Shown here: one piece after another, positions 51,717 through 60,969 of the stretch
How positions within the stretch are numbered: the first letter of the stretch is position 1
Layout of the letters: every line of letters starts with the position of its first letter
Assembly (NCBI RefSeq): GCF_018342475.1
Contig: NZ_JAEMUD010000001.1
Span: 248,001-312,000 of the forward strand
Direction of reading: 5' to 3'
Origin: Parachlamydia sp. AcF125
GTDB taxonomy: Bacteria; Chlamydiota; Chlamydiia; Chlamydiales; Parachlamydiaceae
Length of the DNA: 64,000 nt
Notes under the pieces: model-generated
What the model saw: only the letters and a program-made list of their open reading frames with translations
Databases searched by the model: none
Told to the model about the DNA's origin: nothing
Program-made: the position numbers and the translations under genes

Positions 51717-52091
51717 CTACTTAGAGGTTTTGTGATACTGATCTAATTTCTCAGAGCGCACCTTGATGACCCCATTTTCCACATTCACCTTATATTCTTC
51801 TCCCCATCCGTCCCTTGTTAAAGCAGCTGGATTTTGCACCAGGGGGGATTTTGCGACAATGCCTTGCCAATTGGTTTCAATATTATCGAGCAGCCTAGGA
51901 TTTTCAGAAACCTGAAGATTTAAAACCGTTTCCAGCCTTTCAATACCCGCTTTTGTTTTAAATACTTTGCCCTCATCAAGAGCCCCTCGGTAATTATAGG
52001 CTACTACTCCTGTGATTAAAGCAATCAAGAACATCACAATCATCATCTCGATTAGAGTGACATGTCTTTTATTTTTCACTATACAATTCAT
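51717..52091 (-). CDS. gspG: Major pseudopilin, GspG-like
   Basis: The 124-residue protein has the pseudopilin N-terminus KRHVTLIEMMIVMFLIALIT, with Glu5, then a short C-terminal domain (DGWGEEYKVNVENG) like the GspG calcium-binding region. The residue before the predicted cleavage is His; canonical GspG has Gly there. The ATG at 52091 has AAGGTGG about six bases upstream. GspG is the main subunit of the periplasmic pseudopilus. It follows gspF after 15 bp. Confidence 0.85.
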   Translation of the reverse strand: MNCIVKNKRHVTLIEMMIVMFLIALITGVVAYNYRGALDEGKVFKTKAGIERLETVLNLQVSENPRLLDNIETNWQGIVAKSPLVQNPAALTRDGWGEEYKVNVENGVIKVRSEKLDQYHKTSK

Positions 52092-52106
52092 ATTTACCAC
52101 CTTAGG

Positions 52107-53291
52107 TTACATCGAAAATGAACTTACATCAGTCAATGGCAACAGCACCGCCATCATGACGGTTCCTATGACCGTTCCCATTATAATTAAAATGATCGGT
52201 TGAGCAAGTGCCATTACCCGAGATAGCGTCTTTTCTAGCTCTTCTTCATACATATCTGCGATTTTATTCATCATAATCACACTACTCCCTGAATCTTCAC
52301 CCACTGCTAGCATGCGAGAGACCATATGCGGAAAATATTTAGATTGCATTAATTGGGTACTCAAAGAGCTTCCCTCAATTATTTTTGTTTCAGCACGCTT
52401 GATTTCTTCTTCAAGCACCGCATTGCGCATCGTTTCGCGTGCAATACGTAGAGAGTCTATCATGGTAACGCCCCCATTTTGGAGAGTCGCCATGGTACGA
52501 CAAAAGCGGGCTACGGCAGCTTGAATGACTAAATTCTTTATTCCCGGCAGCGTTAATAGCTGCCTCTCAAGCCAAGCTTTACCAGAAGGGGCCTTCAGCT
52601 TAATCACCATTAAAAAAATCATTAATAGCAACAAGGGAAGATAAATCCACCAGTAATCTCGAAAAAAATGGCTAACTGATAGAACAGCATGGGTAAAACC
52701 ATTGAGTTTTTTGTCAGCAAAGATCCCCTCGATGGAGGGAACCACAAAACCTAAGAGTAGGCAAATCACCAAAAGCGCAAAACATCCCAATACAGTCGGA
52801 TAAATCATGGCTGTGGCAATTTCTTTGCGCAATTTTTGCTGTTTATTCAATAAAAAGCTAAGTTTTTCGAGTACAAGATCAAGCGCCCCTACAGACTCTC
52901 CTGCCCGTACCATGGAACAATAAAGTCGATTGAAACTATCTGGATAGTTTTCCATCGCTTCAGAAAGGGGCGTTCCAGCTTTAATTTGGTCACATAAACT
53001 TAAAATAATAGAATGAAAAGCTTCGCTCCTATAGTGCTCTTCGATTGCAATCAAAGCTTCATACAGGGGAACACCTGCTCCAAGGAGTTGTGAAAGCTGA
53101 AAGGTAAAAGCTAAAAGTTCGTCTCCTTTTAACCGTTTACTTGATGATCCCGCTTCCTTTAAGGAAAGCTTCACAATCATTAAGGCTTGATCACGCAGCT
53201 TACTTTTGGCTTCTTTCTCATTATGGGCTTCAACATAGCCGTTCTTTTTTTTCCCCGCAGCATTATACGCTTGATACTGATACATGGGCAT
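52107..53291 (-). CDS. gspF: Type II secretion inner-membrane platform protein GspF
   Basis: The 394-residue polytopic protein has an N-terminal GspF segment (MPMYQYQAYNAAGKKKNGYV) and two repeats of the T2SSF domain, each ending in a membrane region: FTFQLSQLLGAGVPLYEALI near residue 68 and FCRTMATLQNGGVTMIDSLR near 270. It anchors the ATPase and pseudopilus in the inner membrane. GGAG lies before the ATG. gspE is 11 bp upstream. Confidence 0.94.
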   Translation of the reverse strand: MPMYQYQAYNAAGKKKNGYVEAHNEKEAKSKLRDQALMIVKLSLKEAGSSSKRLKGDELLAFTFQLSQLLGAGVPLYEALIAIEEHYRSEAFHSIILSLCDQIKAGTPLSEAMENYPDSFNRLYCSMVRAGESVGALDLVLEKLSFLLNKQQKLRKEIATAMIYPTVLGCFALLVICLLLGFVVPSIEGIFADKKLNGFTHAVLSVSHFFRDYWWIYLPLLLLMIFLMVIKLKAPSGKAWLERQLLTLPGIKNLVIQAAVARFCRTMATLQNGGVTMIDSLRIARETMRNAVLEEEIKRAETKIIEGSSLSTQLMQSKYFPHMVSRMLAVGEDSGSSVIMMNKIADMYEEELEKTLSRVMALAQPIILIIMGTVIGTVMMAVLLPLTDVSSFSM

Positions 53292-53302
53292 GGCTTAAAC
53301 TC

Positions 53303-54940
53303 CTAATCTTCCAATCCACGCGCCGCTCGTAAAACTTCAGCACTCGTCGTCACTCCGTTTTTAGCTAATTCGGCTCCATGATTCAACAGCCCAATCATGC
53401 CTGTATTGAGAGCCACATCGCGCATTTCAACCGCATCTGCACTTTTAACAATTTGCTTTTTAATCGCATTATTTACAGACATAAGCTCATAGAGCCCATG
53501 CCGACCTCGATATCCCGTTCCATAGCAAACAGAGCAGCCTTCTCCTATGAACAAATTGCCATCCGTCAAATCGTCTCTTTGCAAACCAAGACTGGCAAGT
53601 TCTCTATCGGTGGGCTTGTAAGAAGTTTTGCACGCTGGACAAATTCGGCGAACTAAACGTTGGGCGCATACCCCCACCACGGTAGAAGAGAGCAGATAAG
53701 GCTCGATTCCCATATCGACCAGGCGCGTAATAGAGGAGGGGGCGTCATTCGTATGCAAAGTGCTGAGCACCAGATGCCCCGTTAAAGAGGCTTGAATGGC
53801 AATCTCCGCCGTTTCTAAATCTCGGATTTCCCCGATCATGATAATATCGGGATCTTGGCGTAAAATGTGCCTTAATCCTGTGGCAAAATCCAATTTAATT
53901 TTATGACGCACGCCAATCTGAGCAATCCCTTTTAAATTATATTCAACAGGATCCTCAATCGTCATAATGTTTGTTTCTTCGCTATACATCTCAAAAATGG
54001 CGCTGTATAAGGTAGTGGTTTTTCCACTTCCCGTTGGGCCTGTGACTAAAACAATTCCTTCGGGCAAAGCAATTAAGCGTTTAAACTCCTCAAGGACGAC
54101 AGGAAGCATTCCTAATTTATCTAAGCCTAAAATCACATTCCCCTTATCAAGAATACGCAAGACAATGCGCTCTCCACCTGCAATCGGAACTGTACTCACG
54201 CGAAAATCGATTTCTCTCCTTCCCATCCGCAGTTTAATACGCCCATCCTGCGGAAGACGGTGTTCAGCAATATCCAATTTAGCCATCACTTTGATACGCG
54301 TCAAAAGTTGAGCTTGAAATTCAATCGCTGGCGAGTGCCGGTTTTGTAAAATCCCATCGATCCGATAACGCACGCGTAGGCCATCTTCAAGCGGTTCAAA
54401 ATGGATATCGGAAGCTCCTTGCTGAATCGCTTCGGTGAGGATCAAATTTAAAAGTTTCACAATGGGGGCTTGCATTTGAGAATCGTCGAGCAAGTCATAC
54501 ACTTCAACTTCCCCGTCTCCCCTTCCATCTTCCGATTGATCGGCAAGATTAGCAATCAGCTGTGAAGCCGCCCCAAATTCTTGGTTATAACATTCATTGA
54601 TGGCAGCTAATATGACATCTTTTGGGCTGTAAACCGGTTTGACATTCACATTTAACATCAAACGCAGCTCTTCTAAAGGTTCTAAATTTAAAGGATCCGC
54701 GACTGCCACCAATATCGCATCTTTTTCTTCTTGGATAGGAATAACGAAATTTTTTTTAGCAAAAGAATAAGGAACTTTTTTATAGTATTCTCTAGATAGC
54801 TTAAGGTGGGAAAGTTCCGGGTAAATGGGAAGCTTAAATTGCTCTGCCAATTCCAAATTAGGGTCCTTGCCTGATTGAGGAGCGACTTTCCACGCCGCTT
54901 TTTTCGGAGTGTCAAACTTTTCCTTGTTATCTTCCATCAT
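53303..54940 (-). CDS. gspE: Type II secretion ATPase GspE
   Basis: This cytosolic ATPase of 545 residues powers pseudopilus assembly. It has an N-terminal GspE N1/N2 region (about 1-150), then the ATPase core with GPTGSGKTTTL (Walker A), the Asp box, DIIMIGEIRDLETAEIAIQA (Walker B region) and the His box LVLSTLHTNDAPSS. A zinc-type tetracysteine motif (CPAC...CSVC) sits near residues 455-495, as in most GspE proteins. The start at 54940 (MMEDNKEK) overlaps the gspD end by 14 bp; open frame continues upstream but lies within gspD. Confidence 0.95.
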   Translation of the reverse strand: MMEDNKEKFDTPKKAAWKVAPQSGKDPNLELAEQFKLPIYPELSHLKLSREYYKKVPYSFAKKNFVIPIQEEKDAILVAVADPLNLEPLEELRLMLNVNVKPVYSPKDVILAAINECYNQEFGAASQLIANLADQSEDGRGDGEVEVYDLLDDSQMQAPIVKLLNLILTEAIQQGASDIHFEPLEDGLRVRYRIDGILQNRHSPAIEFQAQLLTRIKVMAKLDIAEHRLPQDGRIKLRMGRREIDFRVSTVPIAGGERIVLRILDKGNVILGLDKLGMLPVVLEEFKRLIALPEGIVLVTGPTGSGKTTTLYSAIFEMYSEETNIMTIEDPVEYNLKGIAQIGVRHKIKLDFATGLRHILRQDPDIIMIGEIRDLETAEIAIQASLTGHLVLSTLHTNDAPSSITRLVDMGIEPYLLSSTVVGVCAQRLVRRICPACKTSYKPTDRELASLGLQRDDLTDGNLFIGEGCSVCYGTGYRGRHGLYELMSVNNAIKKQIVKSADAVEMRDVALNTGMIGLLNHGAELAKNGVTTSAEVLRAARGLED

Positions 54941-57479
54941 ATTCACCACGAGGAATACCATCCTGCATATAACGCTCAGGAGCCCTTCCAAATAACATCG
55001 TTAAGTATCCTTGAAAGACTCGATTTTTCTCAGCTTCTTGTGCACTGATAAGGCGGCATAAAAATCCAGGCACATCTCCTGGACGCCGCTGCATTTCTTC
55101 GCAACGAATTCGCTCAAAATCTTCGGCAGCCTCGGTGATAATTTTAGGGGTAATAAAGATAAACATTTCAGTGGCAGAGTCTGACAGCTGCGTGATGCTA
55201 AATAATTTGCCAATCCCCGGAATCTCTCCTAAAAAAGGAATTGCTTCTTTGGAATCATTCAGATTTTTGCGCCTTAATCCCCCAATGATTACCGTTTGTT
55301 GATCAGGAATGCGCACCTGATTAGTGATATGCCTGCGTGTCACATCGGGTCGGCTTACAGTCGATGGATTGATTGTTTCAAATAGGATATCGGTTTCTAA
55401 CGTAACATAATCTACTGGATCATCCGGATTATTTGTTTCTTCCCGGACGTGGATAGTAGGCACAATTTCAATTTTAATCCCATACCTTGCTCTAGCAAAA
55501 GAATCTTTTAAAGTAACGGATCCTTCCGTTGGAATTTCAAAAATCCCCGTACTAACTGAAATTTCCTCGGCGATCTCGATCGTTGCAGGGGTTTGGTTGA
55601 TCGCCACTACAGAAGGACTGGCATTGATTTGAATATCATCTTGGGAGAGTAAGAACCGATAAGCAAAATCATAAGCAGGAATTCCGCTTGCTGTTTTGGC
55701 ACGGCTAACCAAATATTCGAAAACGCCTACATTTTCAGGGTGGCTCACGCTTGTGCCAACCGGAGAAGTGTTATTCCATTGAAGAGAAGTGGAATGCGTA
55801 TTTGTGGCTGTATTTCCTGTGCGCAACAGGTTTAGCCCAAATTGGTTATCTCGATTCAATCTCTTTTCAAATAAGAGCACCTCAATTTGGACCATCTTTT
55901 TGGGCACATCGAGCTTTTTGAGCAAATCTTTTAATTTCGGCAAAATGTCCGCCTCAACCACCATGACGATTGCTCCAGTTTTATCGTCTACAATAAAATT
56001 ATGGTGGGTATTGTTTCCTTTGTTTTCTCGCTCTTTTTCCCATCGCCGGCGCGTCGGATTAGGCTCTACCAGATAAGTATCATCGAGAAAATACCCATAA
56101 TCATATAATTTGGGCACTAAAGGCTTGGGTGCTAAGGGTGAGGACCCATCATATAAGGGTGGCGTCGTTGCTCCAAGTGGAGCTGCCGTCGCAGCGGCCT
56201 GTGAAGCAACTTCTTCTGGCGACGTCCGCTCCTCGTATCCTGTGCCGGTTTGCACCATGAGTTCATAAACCCTTTGCAAAACATCTGCAAGTTCATGTGG
56301 ATCCGAATGCTTGGTTGTATACCAAAAAATCGTTTTTGTACGGGATTCCCCAACTTGGCTTTCAACCTCTTTAATGATGGACTCTGCTTTTTGAATTTCT
56401 TCTTTCGTTCCCACCAAAAAAACAGCTTGAGCAATTTGGGAAAGGGGAATGACTTTCAACCCGTTTGAGCCTCCACTCGCATCTATGGGCTCCGGATTTT
56501 GCTTAATTAAGGGGCCTTTTCCCGATAGAGAAGGCTTTGGGGTTGTTTTGGTGGTTTCCACGAGTTGATCAAAAATTGTTCCAATAATTTTAGCTATTTC
56601 TTCGGCTTCCACCCCATATAAAGGCACAACTTTGTATTCTTTATCTCCTCGATTTGCCAGCACGAAATCGTAAATCTTTAAAAGTTCCTGTACTTCAGAT
56701 ACTTGAGCAATGATCAAAATATCTCGACCCACCATTTGCAAAGTCGTATTGTGGGGATTGGTAAATTTATCCAAAAAGTACCACATCCGTTTAACTTCTG
56801 AAGGTTGAGGTGACAATACAAAGCAAACACGCGCACAAGTTGGAACAAATTCTAGCTCAAAGCGATCTCGAGTGATCAGTTGCAAATTAGAGTGATCGTC
56901 TTTTATTACAACAAGCTGGCGCAGATAAGGGTTCAAAATTTTGGAACCTAATCCGTTGTAATTCAGAATCAATTCTAACATTTCTCCCCAGGATGAGCGG
57001 GGAACCGGAAGGTTGGAATTGACACTCAATTTTAAGGAAGCGATGTCGGGTGTCATTAAATACACATAGTCTGGCGATCCATAATCCATGACCAACTGCC
57101 CTACCGTAGCCTCCGGATGATGCCAAAGCGCATATCCTTCGGTTTCTTCACTAACCGAAGCTAATTCCCGCCAACTATTTTCCAGATCGCGAATGTTAGC
57201 TTTTATAGAGTTGATTTCTCCCAATAATGCTTTAAAACTTTGCTCAGGAGCCCCTTCTTCGTACAAACGGTAGACCTCAGCATAATAACTGTCTAAAAGT
57301 TTATGCCATTCGATGAGCTCTTTATTCACCTCCCCTAAAAACTTTTGCATGCGTGGAGTGAGATCCCCTTCACTTATGATCCCCTGTTTTTTTTCAGCGA
57401 TGGTTTGTCCTTGCAATGCAACCGCATTAAAAAGTAAGGCAAATAGAATAAAAAGTTGAGTATAGGTATTGAATTTCAC
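54927..57479 (-). CDS. gspD: Type II secretion outer-membrane secretin GspD
   Basis: This 850-residue secretin forms the outer-membrane pore. A signal peptide (about 1-24) is followed by an unusual helical N-terminal part (about 35-120) not seen in typical GspD. N-domains follow (VVPLYGVEAEEIAKIIG, and later TTKHSDPHELADVLQRVYEL), with low-complexity linkers. The secretin core (about 540-800) includes FLGEIPGIGKLFSI and ATEMFIFITPKII. It starts at a GTG with GGTGA upstream. No separate pilotin was recognised. Confidence 0.93.
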   Translation of the reverse strand: MKFNTYTQLFILFALLFNAVALQGQTIAEKKQGIISEGDLTPRMQKFLGEVNKELIEWHKLLDSYYAEVYRLYEEGAPEQSFKALLGEINSIKANIRDLENSWRELASVSEETEGYALWHHPEATVGQLVMDYGSPDYVYLMTPDIASLKLSVNSNLPVPRSSWGEMLELILNYNGLGSKILNPYLRQLVVIKDDHSNLQLITRDRFELEFVPTCARVCFVLSPQPSEVKRMWYFLDKFTNPHNTTLQMVGRDILIIAQVSEVQELLKIYDFVLANRGDKEYKVVPLYGVEAEEIAKIIGTIFDQLVETTKTTPKPSLSGKGPLIKQNPEPIDASGGSNGLKVIPLSQIAQAVFLVGTKEEIQKAESIIKEVESQVGESRTKTIFWYTTKHSDPHELADVLQRVYELMVQTGTGYEERTSPEEVASQAAATAAPLGATTPPLYDGSSPLAPKPLVPKLYDYGYFLDDTYLVEPNPTRRRWEKERENKGNNTHHNFIVDDKTGAIVMVVEADILPKLKDLLKKLDVPKKMVQIEVLLFEKRLNRDNQFGLNLLRTGNTATNTHSTSLQWNNTSPVGTSVSHPENVGVFEYLVSRAKTASGIPAYDFAYRFLLSQDDIQINASPSVVAINQTPATIEIAEEISVSTGIFEIPTEGSVTLKDSFARARYGIKIEIVPTIHVREETNNPDDPVDYVTLETDILFETINPSTVSRPDVTRRHITNQVRIPDQQTVIIGGLRRKNLNDSKEAIPFLGEIPGIGKLFSITQLSDSATEMFIFITPKIITEAAEDFERIRCEEMQRRPGDVPGFLCRLISAQEAEKNRVFQGYLTMLFGRAPERYMQDGIPRGEYDGR

Positions 57480-57514
57480 ATTTCACCATTTATCTTAAGT
57501 ATGAGATCTTCCGC

Positions 57515-58906
57515 TTATTCTGCAGATGAACTTGGGGTCTCATTTTCTTCTGTTTTTATGCCTGGGTGTCTCTTTTCGGCAGGCCTTCGAGGCTTTATAT
57601 TTTTTGGAGGCGCTTCATCTTTAAGCTTATGGGCATCCTCTTTTGCACAACTTCCACCTGTTTGTTGGATGAAAAGTTCTACGGGTTGAAAATCACTTCT
57701 AGTCGAGTTAAATACGGCTCCCATTAAGGCTTGTTGATCGCCCGTTTTTTTGAGGCCATCGAATACAAATAGCGGACCTATTGTTTTCCGATCAACATAA
57801 TCATCAATTTCTTGTGCTGTGGTTAACTTTTTCCAGACCCCATCTGTTTGCAATAGCCAGTCATAGGGGCTTAATAAAAATCTCTCCCCGTCAATTTCAA
57901 AAACAAACTGGGAACGTGTCCGCGCACCTAAAAATTTAAATTTTTTTTCAAAATTTTGGGCTCCCCCTCTTGGTTCGGTGGATTTTAAAAGATTCAAAGG
58001 AAGAACGCCTTTTCCTTCAGCATCCCATACTTCCAGCTTCATTAAACGATCATCAACTTGCTTAACGACCAATAAAGGATGCCCTAAAGAATCTTTTCCC
58101 GGTTTTACTGCTTTCCATCGGTTGCTAGCGCTATCCCAAATAAAGATATCCCCCACCTTTGCATAAATCGAATAACCGGCGGGGGGTTCACCAAAATCAA
58201 TACGCTCTTTTCCCATGAAATCTTGGTATTCTTCGCCACCATGCCTTTCAAAAAATTTATCCTTTCCAAACCAGCGGGCTTTTTGACGGGCTAACAACGT
58301 GCCATCTACTCTTTGATTTCCAATTTCCCACTTTCCAAGTGTACGAGCGAACTCGCGACTTTTTAATGAAAATTGTAAGTTAGGCGCAGGTTCACGCACA
58401 AGCGTTCCTTTGTCATCCACCATCCCGACTCGAATAACAGCCTCATCTCCGTTGTCTCGCGCTTCAATCCATAAAGGAGTGGGGGCGTTATGGGGACTAA
58501 AAGTGTATTTTCCAGGAGAAGTGGCGCGATCATAAACTAGGAAAAGCTTTTGATCCGCCTCGATTGCCGCTGTTTCTTTGCTTCCATTCCATCCAAAATG
58601 TAAAAGGGTCTCCTTTTGAGCATCAGGTCTTCCATTTTTACCATAATAAATGAGAAAGCGCTTTAGATCCGGCAATTGAATAGTCATGGGAATAAAGTTC
58701 AAACGCAGCAAATGGTTCTCTACATCCGCATAGGCCTGCTCGGATGAAGTAAATGTTCTTTTTGGCAATGTTGTCTTTGGCTCTTGCACTTCTACGAAGG
58801 GGATGTGGGAAGGACGCGAAAATAAAAACCAAAGTGAAAGAAGAATCAAAAATATTCCAAATCCAATCAAAGCCAAGTTAATCCATGAGATCCACTGCTT
58901 AATCAT
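57515..58906 (-). CDS. Bitopic inner-membrane protein in the gspC position
   Basis: First gene of the operon, in the place of gspC. The 463-residue product has one N-terminal membrane helix (about 10-29) and a large, beta-rich extracytoplasmic part with WDAEGKGVLPLN and similar strands, ending in a Lys/Pro/Glu-rich tail. No homology region or PDZ signature of GspC was recognised, so function as a GspC equivalent linking the platform to the secretin is inferred from layout only. Chlamydia has an uncharacterised gene beside gspD, which may be its counterpart. Confidence 0.65.
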   Translation of the reverse strand: MIKQWISWINLALIGFGIFLILLSLWFLFSRPSHIPFVEVQEPKTTLPKRTFTSSEQAYADVENHLLRLNFIPMTIQLPDLKRFLIYYGKNGRPDAQKETLLHFGWNGSKETAAIEADQKLFLVYDRATSPGKYTFSPHNAPTPLWIEARDNGDEAVIRVGMVDDKGTLVREPAPNLQFSLKSREFARTLGKWEIGNQRVDGTLLARQKARWFGKDKFFERHGGEEYQDFMGKERIDFGEPPAGYSIYAKVGDIFIWDSASNRWKAVKPGKDSLGHPLLVVKQVDDRLMKLEVWDAEGKGVLPLNLLKSTEPRGGAQNFEKKFKFLGARTRSQFVFEIDGERFLLSPYDWLLQTDGVWKKLTTAQEIDDYVDRKTIGPLFVFDGLKKTGDQQALMGAVFNSTRSDFQPVELFIQQTGGSCAKEDAHKLKDEAPPKNIKPRRPAEKRHPGIKTEENETPSSSAE

Positions 58907-59123
58907 GCCTCTAACTTAACCTTTTATGTAATGCCTGCAGGCATTTATTGGCTTAAATCTTTTTACAATTGCTATAGACATTTCTCAGGGAGAAAGCTAT
59001 ACCCCTTCATATTGAAACATCAGTAACATTAATGCAACAGAATTAAAGATTCTGTCAAATAAAGATTGCCTACATTCGGCGTTTCATTTATATATCAAAT
59101 TTAAATTTAACAAGAGAGGATAT

Positions 59124-59531
59124 ATGTCTCCTGAAACTCCCCCCGATCCAACTTCTCAAGAACCCGAAAAAGAACCAAAAGAGCTACCCAACCATGAAAA
59201 AAATAAATTAGATTCCGTGTTTGGGTTTGCAAAGAAAAATACCCGGGATACAGCCGCCTATGTTCTCCTATTAAGCGGGATTATTTGGAGTTTTTTTGAT
59301 TCATTTTATGGGGGCATTCTTGTTGGCTTGGTTGCGGGTGCCTACTATGCGGAGGAGATTTCAACCTTTCTCAAGTCGATTAAGCAAGAAATCGAGGAAT
59401 ACGGGGCTGCCAGCAGTCTAATCCTAGCAGGAACAATCTTCGCCTTTTTTGTCGCTGCACCAGGGATCTTTCTAGGAGGGGCCATTGTGGTTGCCTTAAA
59501 AGGAGCGTTGACCAACTCCTCTAAAACCTAA
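59124..59531 (+). CDS. Small polytopic membrane protein of unknown function
   Basis: The 135-residue product has a Pro/Glu/Lys-rich cytosolic N-terminus (about 1-40) and about three hydrophobic segments (AAYVLLLSGIIWSFF, GGILVGLVAGAYYAEE and LILAGTIFAFFVAAPGIFLG). No family was recognised. An AAGAGAGGA site precedes the ATG by about six bases. It is divergent from the secretion operon, with no clear link to it. Confidence 0.7.
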   Translation: MSPETPPDPTSQEPEKEPKELPNHEKNKLDSVFGFAKKNTRDTAAYVLLLSGIIWSFFDSFYGGILVGLVAGAYYAEEISTFLKSIKQEIEEYGAASSLILAGTIFAFFVAAPGIFLGGAIVVALKGALTNSSKT

Positions 59532-59731
59532 TTTAGCCTAAGAATTTGAACCCCCTTCTAATAAAAATCAATTCAGGAGGAGGTTCAATTTCCTTATGCT
59601 CATTTGCTTAAGCTCTCTTTCCCTCCCCCGGGCAAACTTTCCATAGATTAAAATATTCTTTTCGAAAACACACTTTTTTTGGTATAGTAGGTGCGCTAGA
59701 AAATTCAAAAACGACTCACCTTTTATACTTT

Positions 59732-60943
59732 ATGCCTTTTTTTGCCCCGAAAAAAATACACCTTTATGGAACAGTTGGATTCCTTTGGTTATCCCATCTT
59801 CTTGTCGATACGATGATTGGGATTTGGCCTATTTACAAAACGATTGTCCAAATGGACTTAGCGGTAGCGGGTTTTATTACGGCAGCTTGCGCCTTTATTG
59901 GGGAAGGGATGCAGATCTTTTTTGGCATGCTAAGCGATAAGGGATACCGCAAGTTATTAATTTGTAGCGGATTACTTTGCACGGCCGCCAGCCTATTTTT
60001 TCCGCATGTAGAAGGACACTTTCTCCTTTTTCTTCTCTATTTACTAACCTGTTTAGGATCGGGAGCTTTTCACCCGGCCGCCGCGAGCCACACGGGAATG
60101 TTGACAGATAAACGCAAAAGTTTATTTGTGGCGATTTTCGCTTCAGGAGGAGCCATCGGATTGGCAGCAAGCCAATTGGTATTTTCCTCTTGCTACCACG
60201 CTTTTGAAGGAAATACAGCTTATTTATTTATGCCCCTTGCTCTTCTTATCTGTTTAATTGCGTTTTTTCCTTTCGCAGCTCCCCCTACTTTAGCGGCAAA
60301 TAACAAACATTCGGTGAACTGGGAGGGCGTGCGAAAATTTCTTTCATCGCGCGAGCTTGTCTCTCTTTATTTTTGCCAAGTCTGCATCAGCTCTATTTTT
60401 TGGGGGATTATCTTTCTTTTACCCGACACATTGGCTGCAAGAGGTTATACCGAATGGATCAGCATGGGAGGCGGTCATTTCTTTTTTGTGTTGGGTGGCG
60501 CCTTAATGATGATTCCAAGCGGATATTTGGCCGATAAATACTCAGCTCAAGCTGTGATTTTAACCGCCATTATGTGTGGAGCCTTTCTTTTTTATCTATT
60601 CTATTTTACCCCTTTACTTCCTCCCTTTTTTGTTTTACCCTTATTGTTTTTTATGGGAGCAGCATTCGGAATTATCAATCCGCTCTCTGTTTCCCTGGGG
60701 CACCGTTTAATGCCTTCCCATCCAGGCCTTATCAGCGCCATTATGATGGGACTTGCGTTTTGTTTATCGGAAAGTATTGGACCAGGTGGCGGAGGGCTTT
60801 TAGCAGGATACTTTGAGGAAGATGCCACGGCTAAGGCTTTAGCTGTGATTGCTTTATTATGTTTACCCGCATTTTTAAATGCCCTGATGCTTTCTTCGGA
60901 TCAAAAAATGTCCCCTGAGCAAGCTATTGAATACGCTTCTTAA
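59732..60943 (+). CDS. MFS transporter, fosmidomycin-resistance (Fsr) type
   Basis: The 403-residue protein has about 12 hydrophobic segments. The N-terminal half resembles the Fsr branch of the major facilitator superfamily: LWLSHLLVDTMIGIWPIYKT, GMLSDKGYRKLLIC (the loop 2-3 motif) and GSGAFHPAAASHTG. The second half repeats GYLADKYSAQAVI. Members export small drugs or, in some cases, other metabolites; the natural substrate is not known. It lies 26 bp before the MORN-type gene on the same strand. Confidence 0.85.
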   Translation: MPFFAPKKIHLYGTVGFLWLSHLLVDTMIGIWPIYKTIVQMDLAVAGFITAACAFIGEGMQIFFGMLSDKGYRKLLICSGLLCTAASLFFPHVEGHFLLFLLYLLTCLGSGAFHPAAASHTGMLTDKRKSLFVAIFASGGAIGLAASQLVFSSCYHAFEGNTAYLFMPLALLICLIAFFPFAAPPTLAANNKHSVNWEGVRKFLSSRELVSLYFCQVCISSIFWGIIFLLPDTLAARGYTEWISMGGGHFFFVLGGALMMIPSGYLADKYSAQAVILTAIMCGAFLFYLFYFTPLLPPFFVLPLLFFMGAAFGIINPLSVSLGHRLMPSHPGLISAIMMGLAFCLSESIGPGGGGLLAGYFEEDATAKALAVIALLCLPAFLNALMLSSDQKMSPEQAIEYAS

Positions 60944-60969
60944 AATATCATTATAATTGAGGATCCTTC

